Source: Plotosus lineatus (taxonomy: Eukaryota; Chordata; Actinopteri; Siluriformes; Plotosidae). Taken from it: DNA of 64,000 nt. Every line of letters starts with the position of its first letter. The first letter of the stretch is position 1. Made by a program: the position numbers and the translations under genes. The notes below the pieces were generated by a model. That model worked only from the letters and a program-made list of their open reading frames with translations, was not told where the DNA came from and searched no databases. Below are positions 32,640 to 44,801 of the stretch, piece after piece. The stretch is from assembly GCA_024760905.1 (NCBI GenBank), contig CM045738.1, positions 45,819,797 through 45,883,796 of the forward strand, in the 5' to 3' direction.

Positions 32640-34110
32640 CCAGACATTGTTCAGAAGAACAGCGGATCTTGATTAAAAAGTTGATTGGAGAGGAGGAAAT
32701 ATACAAAGAGGAGAAGAGAATGTTCGGTTGCTGAGATAAAATGTTCCAAATGATTTAAAATGGGGACCAAAACCTGAAGTTGTGGAAGAAAATCCACCAT
32801 TTGAGCGGATGAAGAGCCAAAACAGCAAGAACTCCACAGCCAATCAGCTCCAGGATGATCAGAGAAGGTCTAAAGTGGAGGTCTCCAATCTTATCCACAA
32901 AGGGCCAGTGTGGGTGCAGGTTTTCACTTCAACCAACATTAGCCACACCTCCCACCTGTTTCCACCAATCACTGATCATCAAAAGAAAAGGAAAAAACTA
33001 GATTGGACATTACTGTTTCAATTCTGAAGTGGCGCCATCTTGGTGAGATCACCTTGCTTTAAGACTTCAAGCAAGGTGATCTCACTAAGATGGCTCCACT
33101 CCAAGAGTTGAATGTGAAATCTAGTTTTTGGTTTTTTGATGGATTAGGATTCAGGGTGACTTCACTCATGGCTGAGGAACCCCTCCCTGGACCTCTTCCA
33201 GCAGGCTCTATCTCGTTTTTTTTGATGATCGGTGATTAAAACAGGTGGAAGGTGTGGCTACTGTTTGGTTGAAGTGAAAACCAGCATCCACACAAGCCCT
33301 TTGTGGATAAGATTGGAGATCCCTGGTCTAAAGTGACCTGTGAGTCCTGTTACAATTAGAAGACGCCGATGTGAAGCCGAGCTATCGGCAAGAAGTCCCG
33401 CAGCGTCCCACTGCTGAGAAAAAGCCGTGCTGAAGAGGTTACAATTTCCCCAAAGGGCACATTGACTCGAATAAAGAGAAACGGAGCAATGTTCTGTGGA
33501 CCGATGAAAGTAAGACTGTTCTTTTTGGCTCCAGCGGCCTCTTAGCTGACCGCCAAAAACTGAATTCAAGCCACAGTCTACTGTGAAGGCGCTGAAGCCT
33601 GGTGGTGCCAACATCATGATATGGGGATGTTTCTCACACTACGGTGTATGGGGCCTATTTATCACATCCCAGGGATCCTGGATCAGTTTGAATCCATCAG
33701 AATACTTGAAGAGGTTGCGTTGCTTTATGCTGAAGAGGAAATGTCCTTGAAATGGGTTCCAACAGGACAACGTCCCCAAACACACCAGTACACACAAACA
33801 TCTCGGTTCCAGACCGACAAGATTGAGGGTATGGAGCGGCGGGCCGATTCCGAACCTTAATCCAATAGGAAACTTGTGGGGTGATATCAGAACTGCAGCT
33901 TCTGAGGCAAACCAAGAAATACAGAAGATCTGTGGAATATAGTCCGATCACCCTGGGTTGGAACACCTGCTCACAGATACCAGATGTTGGTCGACTCCAC
34001 AACACAGATGTGCATCAGCAATGTGTCGTGTCCCCAGTGTATCTGTGTGTCTGGAAATAAAAGCTTTTATCAGGAATTTGAGCTTTACTCACTTTTTAAA
34101 ACGCCACCAT
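32640..34110 (+). pseudogene. Tc1-like transposase pseudogene, interrupted
   Basis: Plus-strand remnant of a Tc1/mariner transposase. After the interruption come WTDESKTVLFGSSG, GGANIMIWGCFS, a block like QQDNVPKHTS, and a PNLNPIGNLWGD-like block near 33855-33890. Frameshifts are frequent. The N-terminal part (ISSRMIRE-like, 32840-32866) is separated from the rest by a foldback element with an 11-bp flanking repeat. The catalytic DDE residues are only partly recognisable. Confidence 0.85.
32878..33324. mobile_element. Foldback (long inverted repeat) MITE inside the Tc1 pseudogene
   Basis: Left arm from GAGGTCTCCAATCTTATCC and right arm ending GGATAAGATTGGAGATCCC pair over long stretches and meet at a hairpin around 33040-33085 (GTGAGATCACCTTGC facing GCAAGGTGATCTCAC). 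The right arm has about 75 bp extra. Flanks carry the direct repeat GGTCTAAAGTG at 32867-32877 and 33325-33335. Confidence 0.85.
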
Positions 34111-35129
34111 ACATAAGTCTGTTGGTTTTATGTTTAAAATTTTATGTGATGTCTTTCGAAAGATAAAATCTGATCGAGGAAACCGAAGTTTCGCAATCAA
34201 AGCCGTCTGATGACTTTGAACAAGCCTCATTACAGAAAGCGCATGACTTACACCTCAGAACCCGTTAAAAAAAAGCATAAAGATTCACTTGAGACACAAA
34301 CAGTGAGCAAAAAGGAAGCTGACGTGAAGGAGGGAAAAAAACAAACACAAACTGTATCGTCAATGGCGCATCTGCGTCAGTAACTTTCCTCAAAGTGTAA
34401 GTGAAGCGACGGCCGATGCAAGAGACGGGATCCGAGTGTCTTGTGACTCAGACGCTCTCGGTCTCCTATGAAGTGTCATGAATTTTACAAAACCTGCAAA
34501 TCAATAGCGGCTATTATTACACCACGGGCTGCGAGACGATTCAACAGAGGGCGGGGGGGAAAAGCGGCAAAATAAATCGCTTTACTATCGACATCCACCG
34601 TATTTAAAGAAATGATAGGAAAGTTCTAGATTTGTTTTTTGATTACACTGAGGACGAATGGCGGTAATAAGCTGACATTGTACCCTGATGTCAATCACAC
34701 AGCCGCACATCAAATGATCTCTGAGTGGGCGTCAACCCAAATACCTTCCACCGCATCCCCAGAGGAGTCGAGATCTCATGACCTAATGAATCAAGGAAGA
34801 ACCATTGGAAAGTAGAAAGTGGCTTTCAGTTCTCGATCGTGATTGGTCAGAAGGTGTTGGTTACTTTTCTCACATTGTTGTTTCCATAGCAACGGCTTAT
34901 TCACAGGGACATGTAGCACAGACAGTGATGCAAAAAAAAAAAAAAATCAATAATCTGTTTGATATATAAAGCGAAATGTGTTTATTTAACATTTAGGGGA
35001 GGAGCCTGCAAGTGTCTCTAAAAGGTGAAGGAAGGAATGTTTCTGCTATAACGTGAGAATAACAACTGACACATCTCCAGCGTTCAGCATCGCGACAACA
35101 AATAAAAATATGTGACTGGACAGATGTTG
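34111..35129. other. No gene seen; 34340-34780 low-repeat block
   Basis: 34340-34780 is free of obvious repeats and includes AATAGCGGCTATTATTACAC and GCGGTAATAAGCTGACATTG, which are worth testing for conservation. Confidence 0.35.
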
Positions 35130-35448
35130 GTGAGGCTGGCGCCCATCTCAGCCGACTCCAGGTGAGGGTAGGGTACAACTTGGACAGCCAGCCAGACCAT
35201 CGCAGGGCCAACACTAACACAACCATTCACTCACTCTCACACCGAGGGGTGACTTGGAACAGCCAGTTTACCTCCTGTGCATGTTTTTGGACTGTGGAGG
35301 AAACTGGATAACCTGGAGGAAACCCATGAAAGCATGGCGAGAACATGCAAATTCCACACAAAAATGTCCCAGCTGGGAACCGAACCCAGGACCTTCTTGC
35401 TGTGAGGCGGACATGCTGACCACTACCTCACCATACCGCCCTAATTAA
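35130..35448 (-). mobile_element. SINE-C
   Basis: Minus strand, from GGCTGGCGCCCATCTCAGCC to the head ACTACCTCACCATACCGCCC. GGGAACCGAACCCAGGACCT is the reversed B-box region. Confidence 0.8.
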
Positions 35449-35476
35449 CTTCACTTAATAATCATGTGAGAAAGAT

Positions 35477-35632
35477 GAGGTAGGAGATTTATGGATGTGG
35501 TTAAGGAGGACATGAAGGTAGTTGATGTAAGGAAGAAGATGCAGAGGATAGGGTGAAGTGGAGGCACATGAGTCGCCGTGGCGACCCTTGAAGAGAACAG
35601 CCGAAAGGAAAAAGAGAAAAAGAAGAAGTGAG
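35477..35632 (+). mobile_element. RTE LINE 3'-end fragment, opposite orientation
   Basis: About 155 bp matching the final codons and 3' end of the RTE LINE (ATTTATGGATGTGGTTAAGG to GAACAGCCGAAAGGAAAAAG), in plus orientation. It sits about 90 bp from copy 2, so the two 3' ends face each other. Confidence 0.8.
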
Positions 35633-35743
35633 GAAGATGAGGTGGATGTCACGAAGTAGTTCTGAAACTGAAGTAGGGCTAATTATTCAATCTCGCAGCA
35701 TCCGCTGAGCCTCTTTTTCTTCTTCTCCTTTCGGCTTTTCCCT

Positions 35744-36631
35744 TCAGGGGTCACCACAGCGAATCATCTGCCTCCAGCTCACCCTATCCTTTGCATCTTC
35801 TTCTCTTACTCCAACTACCTTCATGTCCTCCTTCACCACATCCATAAATTGTCTCTTTGGTCTTCCTCTAGGCCTCCTGCCTGGTAGTTCCAACCTCAGC
35901 ATCCTACTACCAATATACTCACCATCCCTCCTCTGTACATGTCCAAACCATCTCAATCTAGCCTTTTTGACTTTGTCTCCAAAACATCTTACATGTGCTG
36001 TCCCTTTGATGTGCTCATTCCTGATCCTATCCATCCTCGTTACTCCCAAAGAGAACCTCAACATTTTCATCTCTGCTACCTCCAGTTCTGCCTCCTGTCT
36101 TTTCCTCAGGGCCACTGTTTCTAAACCATACAACATCGCTGGCCTCATCACCGTCTTGTACACTTTTCCTTTCATTCTTGCCGGTACCTTCCTATCACAC
36201 ATCACACCTGACACGTTTCTCCACCCATTCCAACCTGCCTGCACACGCTTCTTCACCTCTTTTGCACACTCTCCACTGCTCTGGACTGTTAAGCCTAAGT
36301 ACTTAAAATATCTTGGGTCCTTGTCATTCATACTCATGTATTCTGTCTTACTGAGGCAACCTTCATTCCCCTCCTTTTCAGGGCATACCTCCACCTCTCT
36401 ATTTTCCTGTACTTGTTCTCTGCTCTCACTACAGATCACAATGTCATCTGCAAACATCATAGTCCATGGGGAATCTTGTCTAACCTCGTCTGTCAGCCTG
36501 TCCATCACCATAGCAAACAAGAACGGGCTCAGAGCTGACCCTTGAGGCACTCCTACCTCCACCTTGAACTCTTCTGTCACACCGACAGCACACCTCACCA
36601 CTGTCTTAGATCTCTTATGCACCTGCACCAC
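35744..36631 (-). pseudogene. RTE LINE RT palm and C-terminal domain (copy 2)
   Basis: 295 open codons starting VQVHKRSKTVVRCAVGVTEE, with PQGSALSPFLFAMVMDRL, MMFADDIVICSESRE, MLYGLETVALRKRQE and the basic C-terminus. The RT fingers are deleted upstream, so no activity is expected. Confidence 0.82.
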
Positions 36632-37047
36632 TCTAACATACTTCTCTGTAATTCCGTAATCACTCTAACTTGCTGCACATCCTTCCCGTCTCTATTTCTC
36701 TGCTGTGCCAATCTGTATAAATCATTTTCTCCTTCTTTACTTTCCAACCGAGCATACAAGTCATCATATGCCCTCTGTTTGGCCTTTGACACCGCGACCT
36801 TCGCCTTACGCTGTGTCTCCCTGTACTCCTGTTTACTCTCTTCGGTCCTCTCAATATCCCACTTCATCTCAGCTAACCTCTTCCTTTGTACACACTCCTG
36901 CACTTCATCATTCCACCACCAAGTGTCCTTATCTACTCTCCTTCCAGATGACACACCAAGTATTCTCCTACCTGTCTCCCTGATCACATTAGCTGTAGTT
37001 GTCCAGTCATCTGGAAACACTTCCTGACCACCCAAAGCCTGTTTCAA
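36595..37047 (-). pseudogene. RTE LINE linker fragment fused to out-of-frame RT (copy 2)
   Basis: Open stretch beginning KQALGGQEVFPDDWTTTANV and running through the linker to QQRNRDGKDVQQVRVI, then into unrelated residues where the deletion joins RT sequence in another frame. Confidence 0.75.
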
Positions 37048-37092
37048 CTCCTCCTTGAAGACAACACAACACTCTTCCTTTATCAGCTTCCA

Positions 37093-37701
37093 TCACTTTG
37101 TCTTCTGCTCTGCCTGTGCCTTCTTCACCTTTCTCACCATCAGCGTCATCCTGCACACCACCATCCTATGCTGTTTGGCAACACTCTCACCCACTACTAC
37201 TTTGCAGTCACTGACTTCCTTCAAATTACATCGCCTGCACAAGCTGTAGTCTACCTGTGTGCTCCTACCTCCGCTTTTATAAGTCACCCTATGCTCCTGT
37301 CTCTTCTGGAAGAAAATATTCACCACAGCCATTTCCATCCTTTTTGCAAAATATACCAACATCTGTCCTTCTGCATTCCTGTCCTGGATACCAAACCTGC
37401 CCATCACTTCCTCGTCCCCTCTGTTTCCTGCACCAACATGTCCATTGAAGTCTGCCCCAATGACCACTCTTTCACCTCTGGGGGTACTCTGCATCACCTC
37501 ATCTAACTTACTCCAGAATCTCTCCTTCTCTTCTAGCTCACAACCTGCCTGTTGGGCATAAGCACTAACAACATTCAACATCACGCCTTCAATTTCTAAC
37601 TTGAGACTCATCACTCTGTCTGACACACTTTTCACTTCTAGAACATTCCTGACAAACTCCTCCTTCAAGATGACTCCTACTCCATTTCTCTTCCCATCCA
37701 C
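37093..37701 (-). pseudogene. RTE LINE endonuclease fragment (copy 2)
   Basis: 202 open codons covering the second two thirds of the endonuclease: GKRNGVGVILKEEFVRNVLE, IGADFNGHVGAGNRGDEEV and TQVDYSLCRRC. Its N-terminal part is out of frame. One difference from copy 1 is S for I in the VDYxLC motif. Confidence 0.8.
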
Positions 37702-38207
37702 ACCATGAAAAAACAGCTTAAACCCTGGTCCTAAGCTTCTAGCCTTGCGACCTTTCCACCTGGTCTCCTGAACACACAGTATGTCCTCTGCATCATGTCA
37801 GCCAGCTCTCTACCTTTTCCTGCCATAGTTCCAACATTCAAAGTCCCTACTCTCAGTCCTAGACTCATGCCTTTCCTCTTCTCTCTCTGCCTACGGACAC
37901 GCCTCCCGCCTCTCCTTCTTCGACGTTTTCGACCAACAGTAGTCCAATTTCCACCAGCACCCTATTGGTTCACAGCACTGATGGCGGTCATTGTTAACCC
38001 AGGCCTCAACCAATCAGGTATGACATTCTTTCTTGTGATTCGCCTATTTTATTTGGCATTTGTTTTACACCGGATGCCCTTCCTGACGCAACCCTCTGCA
38101 TTTATCCGGGCTTGGGACCAGCGTGAGGAAGAGACACTGGTTTGACCCCCTCCACGGCTGCATTGAGCCTGATGCTCAAAATTGTTTTAGTATGTTTACC
38201 ACACAGG

Positions 38208-38526
38208 GCAGTGGTGGCCTGGTGGTAAAGGGCACTGGATCACTGATCCTAAGGTCGGGGGTTTGAGTCACACTCTCAACAGGTTGTCACTGTCCCCCCA
38301 GTGCATTAACTGGGTTATCAAAGGCCGGCAATGTCTCTCATGGTCCATGGTGGGATGTTCATGTAAAAGAACCATTGCTGACGTTCGACAAGAGGAGCTG
38401 CATAGCCTGCGATGGCCTTGCAGGCATCCCGGCGTGTACTCTGTCCTCAATCAGAGTTGGCTTGAGATGCGTCTCAGCCTCCCCACGACCCTAATAGGAA
38501 TCATGCGCTTCAGAAAATGAATGAAT
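38208..38526 (+). mobile_element. SINE-A, near complete
   Basis: GGGCAGTGGTGGCCTGGTGG head and the body with AAAAGAACCATTGCTGACG, ending CTTCAGAAAATGAATGAATG. It lies directly after the 5' end of RTE copy 2. Confidence 0.85.
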
Positions 38527-38694
38527 GTTGGGGTGACATTATCATACACTACAGGTGTTTATGCCCCTCCTTGGTTGGTGGTGGACATGTGATAGGGACA
38601 AGTGGGAACTGGACACGACTGAAATTAGAGAAAAAAAATGTGGGAGGAATGAATTAATCAATCAATATACATATTCTCCTCCTCCAAATTATGA

Positions 38695-39030
38695 AGCAGT
38701 ATGGTGGTGGTTCACATGTCCCACCTCACCGCAAGAAGGTCCTGGGTTCACGTCCTGGGCTCGGCAAGCACTTCTATGAGAAGTTTGCATGCTTGATCTG
38801 TGCTTGCATGGGTTCCTTCCGTGTATCCTGGTGTCCTCCATCAATCCAAAGGCTGACACATTAGGCTCATTGACTGTTCCAAATTGCTCCTGGGTGGGTG
38901 TGTGTGTGTTTTGGTGCTGTGATGGTCTGATTAGCTGCTGAGTGTGTAGCCTGCCTTTACCCAGAGAAGGCTGAAATAGGCTCCAGCCACCCCGACCCTA
39001 ATACAGAAGTGGAAAATAAATTAATTAAAG
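38695..39030 (+). mobile_element. SINE-C
   Basis: GCAGTATGGTGGTGGTTCAC head, GTCCTGGGTTCACGTCCTGG box B-like region, body, and GCTGAAATAGGCTCCAGCC tail. Confidence 0.75.
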
Positions 39031-39414
39031 AATAATAATTACATTTTTATGGTTTATTTCTAATTTTAAAGTGTGATATGATTAACCCCTCCTCTAATCC
39101 CACCCCTCCCACAATCCCACCCCCTCAAGTGACCATAACAAACCATGAATGCCTCGTCACTTTGATTATCCACTCAGAATAATGAGTTTTAATCTCCAGA
39201 GGGTGGATCAATCAGATTGTGCCATTCCCACGTAGTCTACAGTATACTAAATAATCAAAATCCATTTAATACTTTAAATAGTTTATTAGTTTATTAATTT
39301 GTCGTTTATTCAGATATTCACATTTCTAAAGTTTCTGCAGGGTTGGAAGGTTACAGGTTAAAGCTTCTGCACACAGAACAATAAAGAACTGCTGTACCCC
39401 CAGGTGTGAGCGTT

Positions 39415-39525
39415 GGCCCTGCGATGGCCTGGCGAGCTATCCCAGGTATACCCCACACTCTCCCCACGGTCGAGATGGGCACCAATCTTCCCAATGAGCA
39501 TCAAGTGGTTCAGAAAATTAACTGA
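39415..39525 (+). mobile_element. SINE 3' fragment
   Basis: CCCTGCGATGGCCTGGCGAG to GTGGTTCAGAAAATTAACTG, the last third of a SINE-A. Confidence 0.65.
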
Positions 39526-39529
39526 ATAA

Positions 39530-40030
39530 GACACACCATGTTGTGTGTTTTTTTTTTTTTTTTTTTTGGAAAGTGACTCACTGAAGTTCTCAGAAAGATA
39601 AAGATATGAAGAAAGTGTTTCAGACACGTGATCACATCACCACGCGATGCTCAGACACGTTGTTCACTCCTTGACCATGAAGCAAGAATCGAATCCCAAA
39701 CTCTCGACCCTTCGGTTGTGTCCGCGGCCCTCGGGTCACACAAACACACCCTTCACCCTTGAGATGAACACTGTGGTGAAGTTTGTGATCGTTAGTTTAA
39801 AAATTCAGGAGGGATTTCTTCAGAGCAGGTGAACAGGATGCACTTTCAGACAGGAAAATGCCACGAGATCAGAAACATCAACTTATTTTCTTTTATGCTG
39901 AAATGCAAATAAAATGTTACAGTATAGTTACCTGTAAGTGGGAAAAAAAACATTATTTTCCTGACAGGATTCACTTTACATTTAATTTAATTCATTAACA
40001 AAAAGAACACCACATTAGGCCATTAGGCAC

Positions 40031-40062
<32 letters not shown>

Positions 40063-40975
40063 CATTTCTTAATGCATCCATTTCATGAATTTTTCTTATT
40101 TATTAAATGAGAATATCGTCACAAAGCAGAGTTACAGAAAATTGTCTATTTTGCAACAATTTTAAGTTGATTTTTTTTTTCAACTCACTTCAGTTTAGAT
40201 TTTGTATTTTGATGGATTTAAAAAAAAAAAAAAAAGCAGCTACAAATAATTTACCGGAAATAAACAATCTCTCGGATCTTTCCGAGTCAACAAGGTTTTT
40301 TATTTTTTATTTTATTAAAAATCAGGATGAGTCGTGTTTCTTTAACCATATATTAAAAATCATCAAATCCCCAAACATTAATCTTTCATTTATTCTTTTA
40401 TTTTCCTCCCAGAATCGTGCATGTATTTCTGTGTCCAGTTCATCTGTGGTCAACGCTGCCCCCTTGTGCTCAAAAAAAGGATTACCCACAAACCCTTCGT
40501 ATGTGTGTTTTACAGGATTTCATTTTTCGATAAATTAAAAAAAAAAAAAAAAAAAGTATAAAAATTGCTCAATGAGAAATCACACAGAGACCAGTGAGAG
40601 ATTCACAGAGGCAGAATGAGAAGTTTCCAGAATGTGATAAATAAAATGAAGGTATCAGCTGATGTGAAAAAAAAAATCTCCTGTAGACATTACAGGTCTT
40701 ATTTAAATATTATAATTCAGTATTATAATTAAGTATTATAAGTCTCAGTGAAGACATGACTGTGAGAAAAAGGCATCACTTCTGAAAGGTGTTGAGATGT
40801 TAATAAATAGGTAAATGGTTTTCTTGCCTTAAAGTTTTAAAGAGCTGATGATGACGATAATTATGATGATGATGATACTTCAGTTACTGACTAATAAAGT
40901 GAAATTATTAAAATATCAGAAAATTAATCCGATTTCAGTTAAAATAAATGTTGCATTTACTGACTGACAGTTTCA
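39530..40975. other. No gene seen
   Basis: AT-rich sequence with many A and T runs and a (TAA)n tract at about 40030-40063. No coding signal. Confidence 0.55.
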
Positions 40976-41039
40976 ATGAAGGGGTGTGGCCTCTCTGAGA
41001 TAGGTGTGTACCTATTACTGAAAGTAAAGGGCCTGTGCC

Positions 41040-41540
41040 TAGTTGATAATCTTAGTGAAGGAGGTGTGGCTTCTGTACCTGATAATTCCAGTGAAGGAGG
41101 TGTGGCTTCTGTATCTGATAATTCCAGTGAAGGAGGGGTGGCCTGTGACTGATAATCTCAGTGAAGGAGGTGTGGCCTCTGTGTCTGGAAATTTAAGTGG
41201 AGGCTTTAACTGTGGCCTTGGTGTCTCATAGTCCTAGTGAAGGAGGAAGGAGGTGTGGCTTCAGTGACCGATTGTTCTAGTGAAAGAGGCAGGGCATCTG
41301 ATAATCCCAGAAAAGGATGTGTGGCCTCTGTATCCGATAATCTCAGTGAAGGAGGTGTGGCCTCTGTGTCTAGAAAGTGGAAGCGGTATGACCTTGGTGT
41401 CCGATAGTCCTAGTGAAGTAGGTGTGGCTTCAGTGTCTAATACTACCAAAAAGGAGGTGTGGCCTCTGTGTCTTATAATCTCAGTGAAGAAGACATAAGT
41501 GGCCCAAATATATGTGCAAAGGCTCAGTGAAGGAGGCGTG
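41040..41540. repeat. Minisatellite, about 36-bp unit
   Basis: A unit like GATAATCTCAGTGAAGGAGG then TGTGGCCTCTGTGTCT recurs about a dozen times with small changes. Part of the array shows a longer super-unit with an AAGTGG..CTTGGTGTC variant at 41190 and 41370. Confidence 0.85.
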
Positions 41541-41544
41541 GCCT

Positions 41545-42640
41545 ATGTGACGAATCAATAAAACACACGGAGGCCATGTTTGTGTAAAGAATCAGGTTTA
41601 TTTGTGGTCGCCTGTATTTTCCATGTGTACAGAACTTTGAGATGAATTCTGGGAAATCGCGAGGGCCTTTTATGGTCTCCGGGTAAGAACTGCCCCTCAT
41701 CATAGGGATAAAGATTTATTGCTGAGATTAAACTGAGTCAGGGTTCCGACGCACTAAGAGAAGATTTTCACAGTGATCCGACAGGAAGTGAACATGCACA
41801 ACAGGAAGTAGTGTGGAGTTAGAATACTGCATGGATAATACAATCCGACCTGAGCAGCAGCTACGGCTTCACTACGCAATGTTATTAAACTGGTTTATCA
41901 TCACTTATTGTTTATTCACATTATAATTATTACATTTATTATTAGTAGTAGCAGTAGTGGTATTATAGCATGCAGATATTGAAAGATCTATAATCTGTAA
42001 TTGTAGAGATCTGATGGAAGATTATTTATAATAAAATGAATGTTTAAATGAAGCCAATTGCCTGGTTGTGCTCTCACTCAAAAATGTACACGGATACCAC
42101 GGGGCAATAAGAGAATCGGTCAAAGAAGAGCGAAAAAATCTGAATTTTAAACAATTTTCTGATGAATTTCAGTAAATCAACATGAAATCATAATCAACAT
42201 AAAAATGAAAAAAAAAAAACTTCTCCAGGATTATTAAGAAATTAAAATGCACATTTTTAGGCACTCGTGTAAAAATGGCGATTATTTAATTTTTAATAAA
42301 TATTAATTATTTGGCACAAAATGGTGAGGAAAAGGCCACACAATGACACAGTATTCATCATCCAGGAAACAAATTCTGTTGCGTAAAAGACGAAATAAAA
42401 TAAAACCTCAAGGATTTCATAGAAAAAAATTATTCTCTTGAATATTTCACTTCCCTAAATAAGCTATGCATGAGGTGACTAAAAAAGTAGAAAAATTATA
42501 AAACTTAAAACAAAACTAAAAATAGGAAGCCCCATGAATGACCTTTGACCTCAAGACCAAATTCATGCTCATGCGCTGGTGAATGAATTATTTCAAATAC
42601 GAAGAAATAAATATATCATAAATACATTATACACATGTGT
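41545..42640. other. No gene seen
   Basis: AT-rich, no recognised repeat or reading frame. Confidence 0.55.
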
Positions 42641-42645
42641 GTATG

Positions 42646-42647
<2 letters not shown>

Positions 42648-42688
<41 letters not shown>

Positions 42689-42706
42689 ATCCCACACAAT
42701 GCTGTG

Positions 42707-42740
<34 letters not shown>
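42648..42740. repeat. (TA)n(CA)n and (GT)n
   Basis: TA tract, short CA tract, a 25-bp spacer and a GT tract. The CA and GT parts can pair as a hairpin. Confidence 0.92.
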
Positions 42741-42741
<1 letters not shown>

Positions 42742-42958
42742 TATTCACACTCAAGTATTTTAGGATCATTGGTTCAGCAGCCGGTCACCAGGGCGAGTTC
42801 AGACGAGTTCAGATGAGCTCAGAACACTTTGGAGCGTTTGCTGCCCAGAGAGCCCTATGGAGGAGGAGGAAAAGAGAGGGAAGACAAAAAAGAGGAAATG
42901 AAACGAAAAGGAAATAAAAATAAAAAGGTGGAAATGTGTTTCCTCTCAGACACAAATA

Positions 42959-43432
42959 CAGTCGGCCCCAGTTTACGAAATTAATCCGTTCCAGAGCCAT
43001 TTTCGTAATTTTGTAAGTAGGGGTTGCATCTTACATGTTAAATGCCTAATTCGTTCCAAGTCTCCAGTCCTTGGACTGGATAAACCCCATAAACCCTTTA
43101 AAAATGATAAAAGTACACCAATTTTGAATGAAATATGTGTTAAAAGTAAAAGAAAATTGCTTATTAAACCATTTTATTAACATATTTATTAATTAAACCA
43201 TTATTAAACATTGTTATTAACACACACACACACCTCCCTCTCTCTCTCTCGCACGCGCTGTGGGCCACGCCCACAAGACATGAATTCAAAGCGCATTCCC
43301 TGCTTGACAAACTCAACTTTAATTTGATTCCTTGAGGGATCAGGATGCCAGATGAGTTCAAATGCGCCACATTTATTAAACATTTACTGAATTAAACAAC
43401 TTAAAAACTAAACTAAAAACTAAAGGGTTATT

Positions 43433-43472
<40 letters not shown>

Positions 43473-44036
43473 CTCTGTGTGTCTGTCCCACGCGGGCGCA
43501 CGCGCACTGCGGGCCACGCCCACAAGACATGGAATTCAAAGCGCATTCCTTGCTTGACCATTTACTGAATTAAAACAACTTAAAAACTAAACTAAAAACT
43601 AAAGCGTTTGTCTCTCGGTGTCTCTCTTGGGGTCTCTCTCGGGGTCTCTCATGCGTGCACTGTGGGCCACGCCCACAAGACGTGAATTCAAAGCGTATTC
43701 CCTGCTTGACAAACTCAACTTTAATTTGATTACTTGAGGGATCGGAATTCCAGATGAGCTCAAATGCGCCACATTTATTAAACATTTACTGAATTAAACA
43801 ACTTAAAAACTAAACTAAAAACTAAAGCGTGAAGCTTCCTTCTGTCTCTATCTGGGAGGCCAGCAGGGCGGGATGTTGAGAGACAACCAATGAGAGAGCA
43901 ACTCCCGTGTCTGAATTTTGAATTTATTTTCGTAAGAGGGGGTTGTTTCGTATTTCAGGGACGGAAACTGAAGAAAATGTTTTTCGTAATCCGGGGATTT
44001 CGTACAAAGGGGTCTTCGTAAATTGGGGGCCGACTG
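42959..44036 (+). mobile_element. TA-flanked element with internal tandem repeats (CAGTCGGCCCC family)
   Basis: CAGTCGGCCCCAGTTTACGA at the left and TTGGGGGCCGACTG at the right, TA on both sides. Inside, a unit of about 190-210 bp (CACGCCCACAAGAC, then TTTAATTTGATT, then AACTTAAAAACTAAACTAAA) recurs three times at about 43180-43800. No transposase is encoded. A fragment of the family lies at 16896-17151. Confidence 0.82.
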
Positions 44037-44038
44037 TA

Positions 44039-44801
44039 CAGTGGAACCTTGACTTGTGAAATTAATCAGTTCTGAGGGCGAGCATATTTGACCTAATATA
44101 TTAAAGATAAACATATAAAAACAATAAATATTTCATTATAATCATACATGTACATTAACATTAAATAATTAATAATAAATAATAATAAAACAAGAATAAA
44201 CAGTAAGTCAACTAACCATTCCAATCATAGGCTGCGGCAAAGATGTCACGTGGGCAGGCATGGCATGGTGCATAAAAGAGAAGTTGGAGCAGGAGGAATA
44301 TTTTGTGCATGTGCACAAATGCCAGCGAGGAAAGGCTTGTGGTGAGCTCCCACAAGGCCCGTGATTCTCAAATAGAGGGGCATGCTCCCCAAGGGGGAGC
44401 GCGGTGTGATGCCAGGGCAGGGCACGTATGACCCTAGGGAACATGCTTTTTTGCCATACTGTACGAGATATAAAGTGTAACTGCGCATCATCTACAGTAG
44501 GAGGCAGTGGCACTCTCACTGGGTTCCTTATGGTGTAGAGAAAACTACCAAGCAAATGATATGAAGTGCAGTAAACACTATTTATAAGAGGCGTCACAGA
44601 AAATAATTGAACTGCGAGCATGGAGAAATACACGTGGAAGAATATGAGGCTAATCGGCCCGGAAAAGCCATTTCCCCAGCAGTTATTTTCCACAACAGAA
44701 ATCAAAATTTTGCTTGTTGGATGGGGCAGATTTTTGGTGGATCGAAGCTCGCATCATGGAAAATTCATTATAAAAGGCACTCGTAATTCAAGGCACCACT
44801 G
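44039..44801 (-). mobile_element. TA-flanked element, copy 3 (inverted)
   Basis: CAGTGGAACCTTGACTTGTG at the left and AATTCAAGGCACCACTG at the right, with TA on both sides. Orientation is opposite to the other copies. The nested hAT MITE is recognisable from about 44359 to 44610, but one end is deleted. Confidence 0.82.

Larger units (their letters stand above)
35722..38165 (-). mobile_element. RTE-type LINE, copy 2, internal deletion
   Basis: Same family and orientation as the copy at 7675-10822. Near 36655 the sequence jumps from the RT palm region straight to the linker. Compared with copy 1, about 630 bp corresponding to 8667-9297 is missing, including the RT fingers. The 5' leader with GGATGCCCTTCCTGACGCAA is kept at about 38075. 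The element is inactive. Confidence 0.87.

Noticed and set aside
35823..36545. 240-codon plus-strand open frame
   Set aside because: Antisense shadow of the RTE LINE copy 2 RT and C-terminal region.
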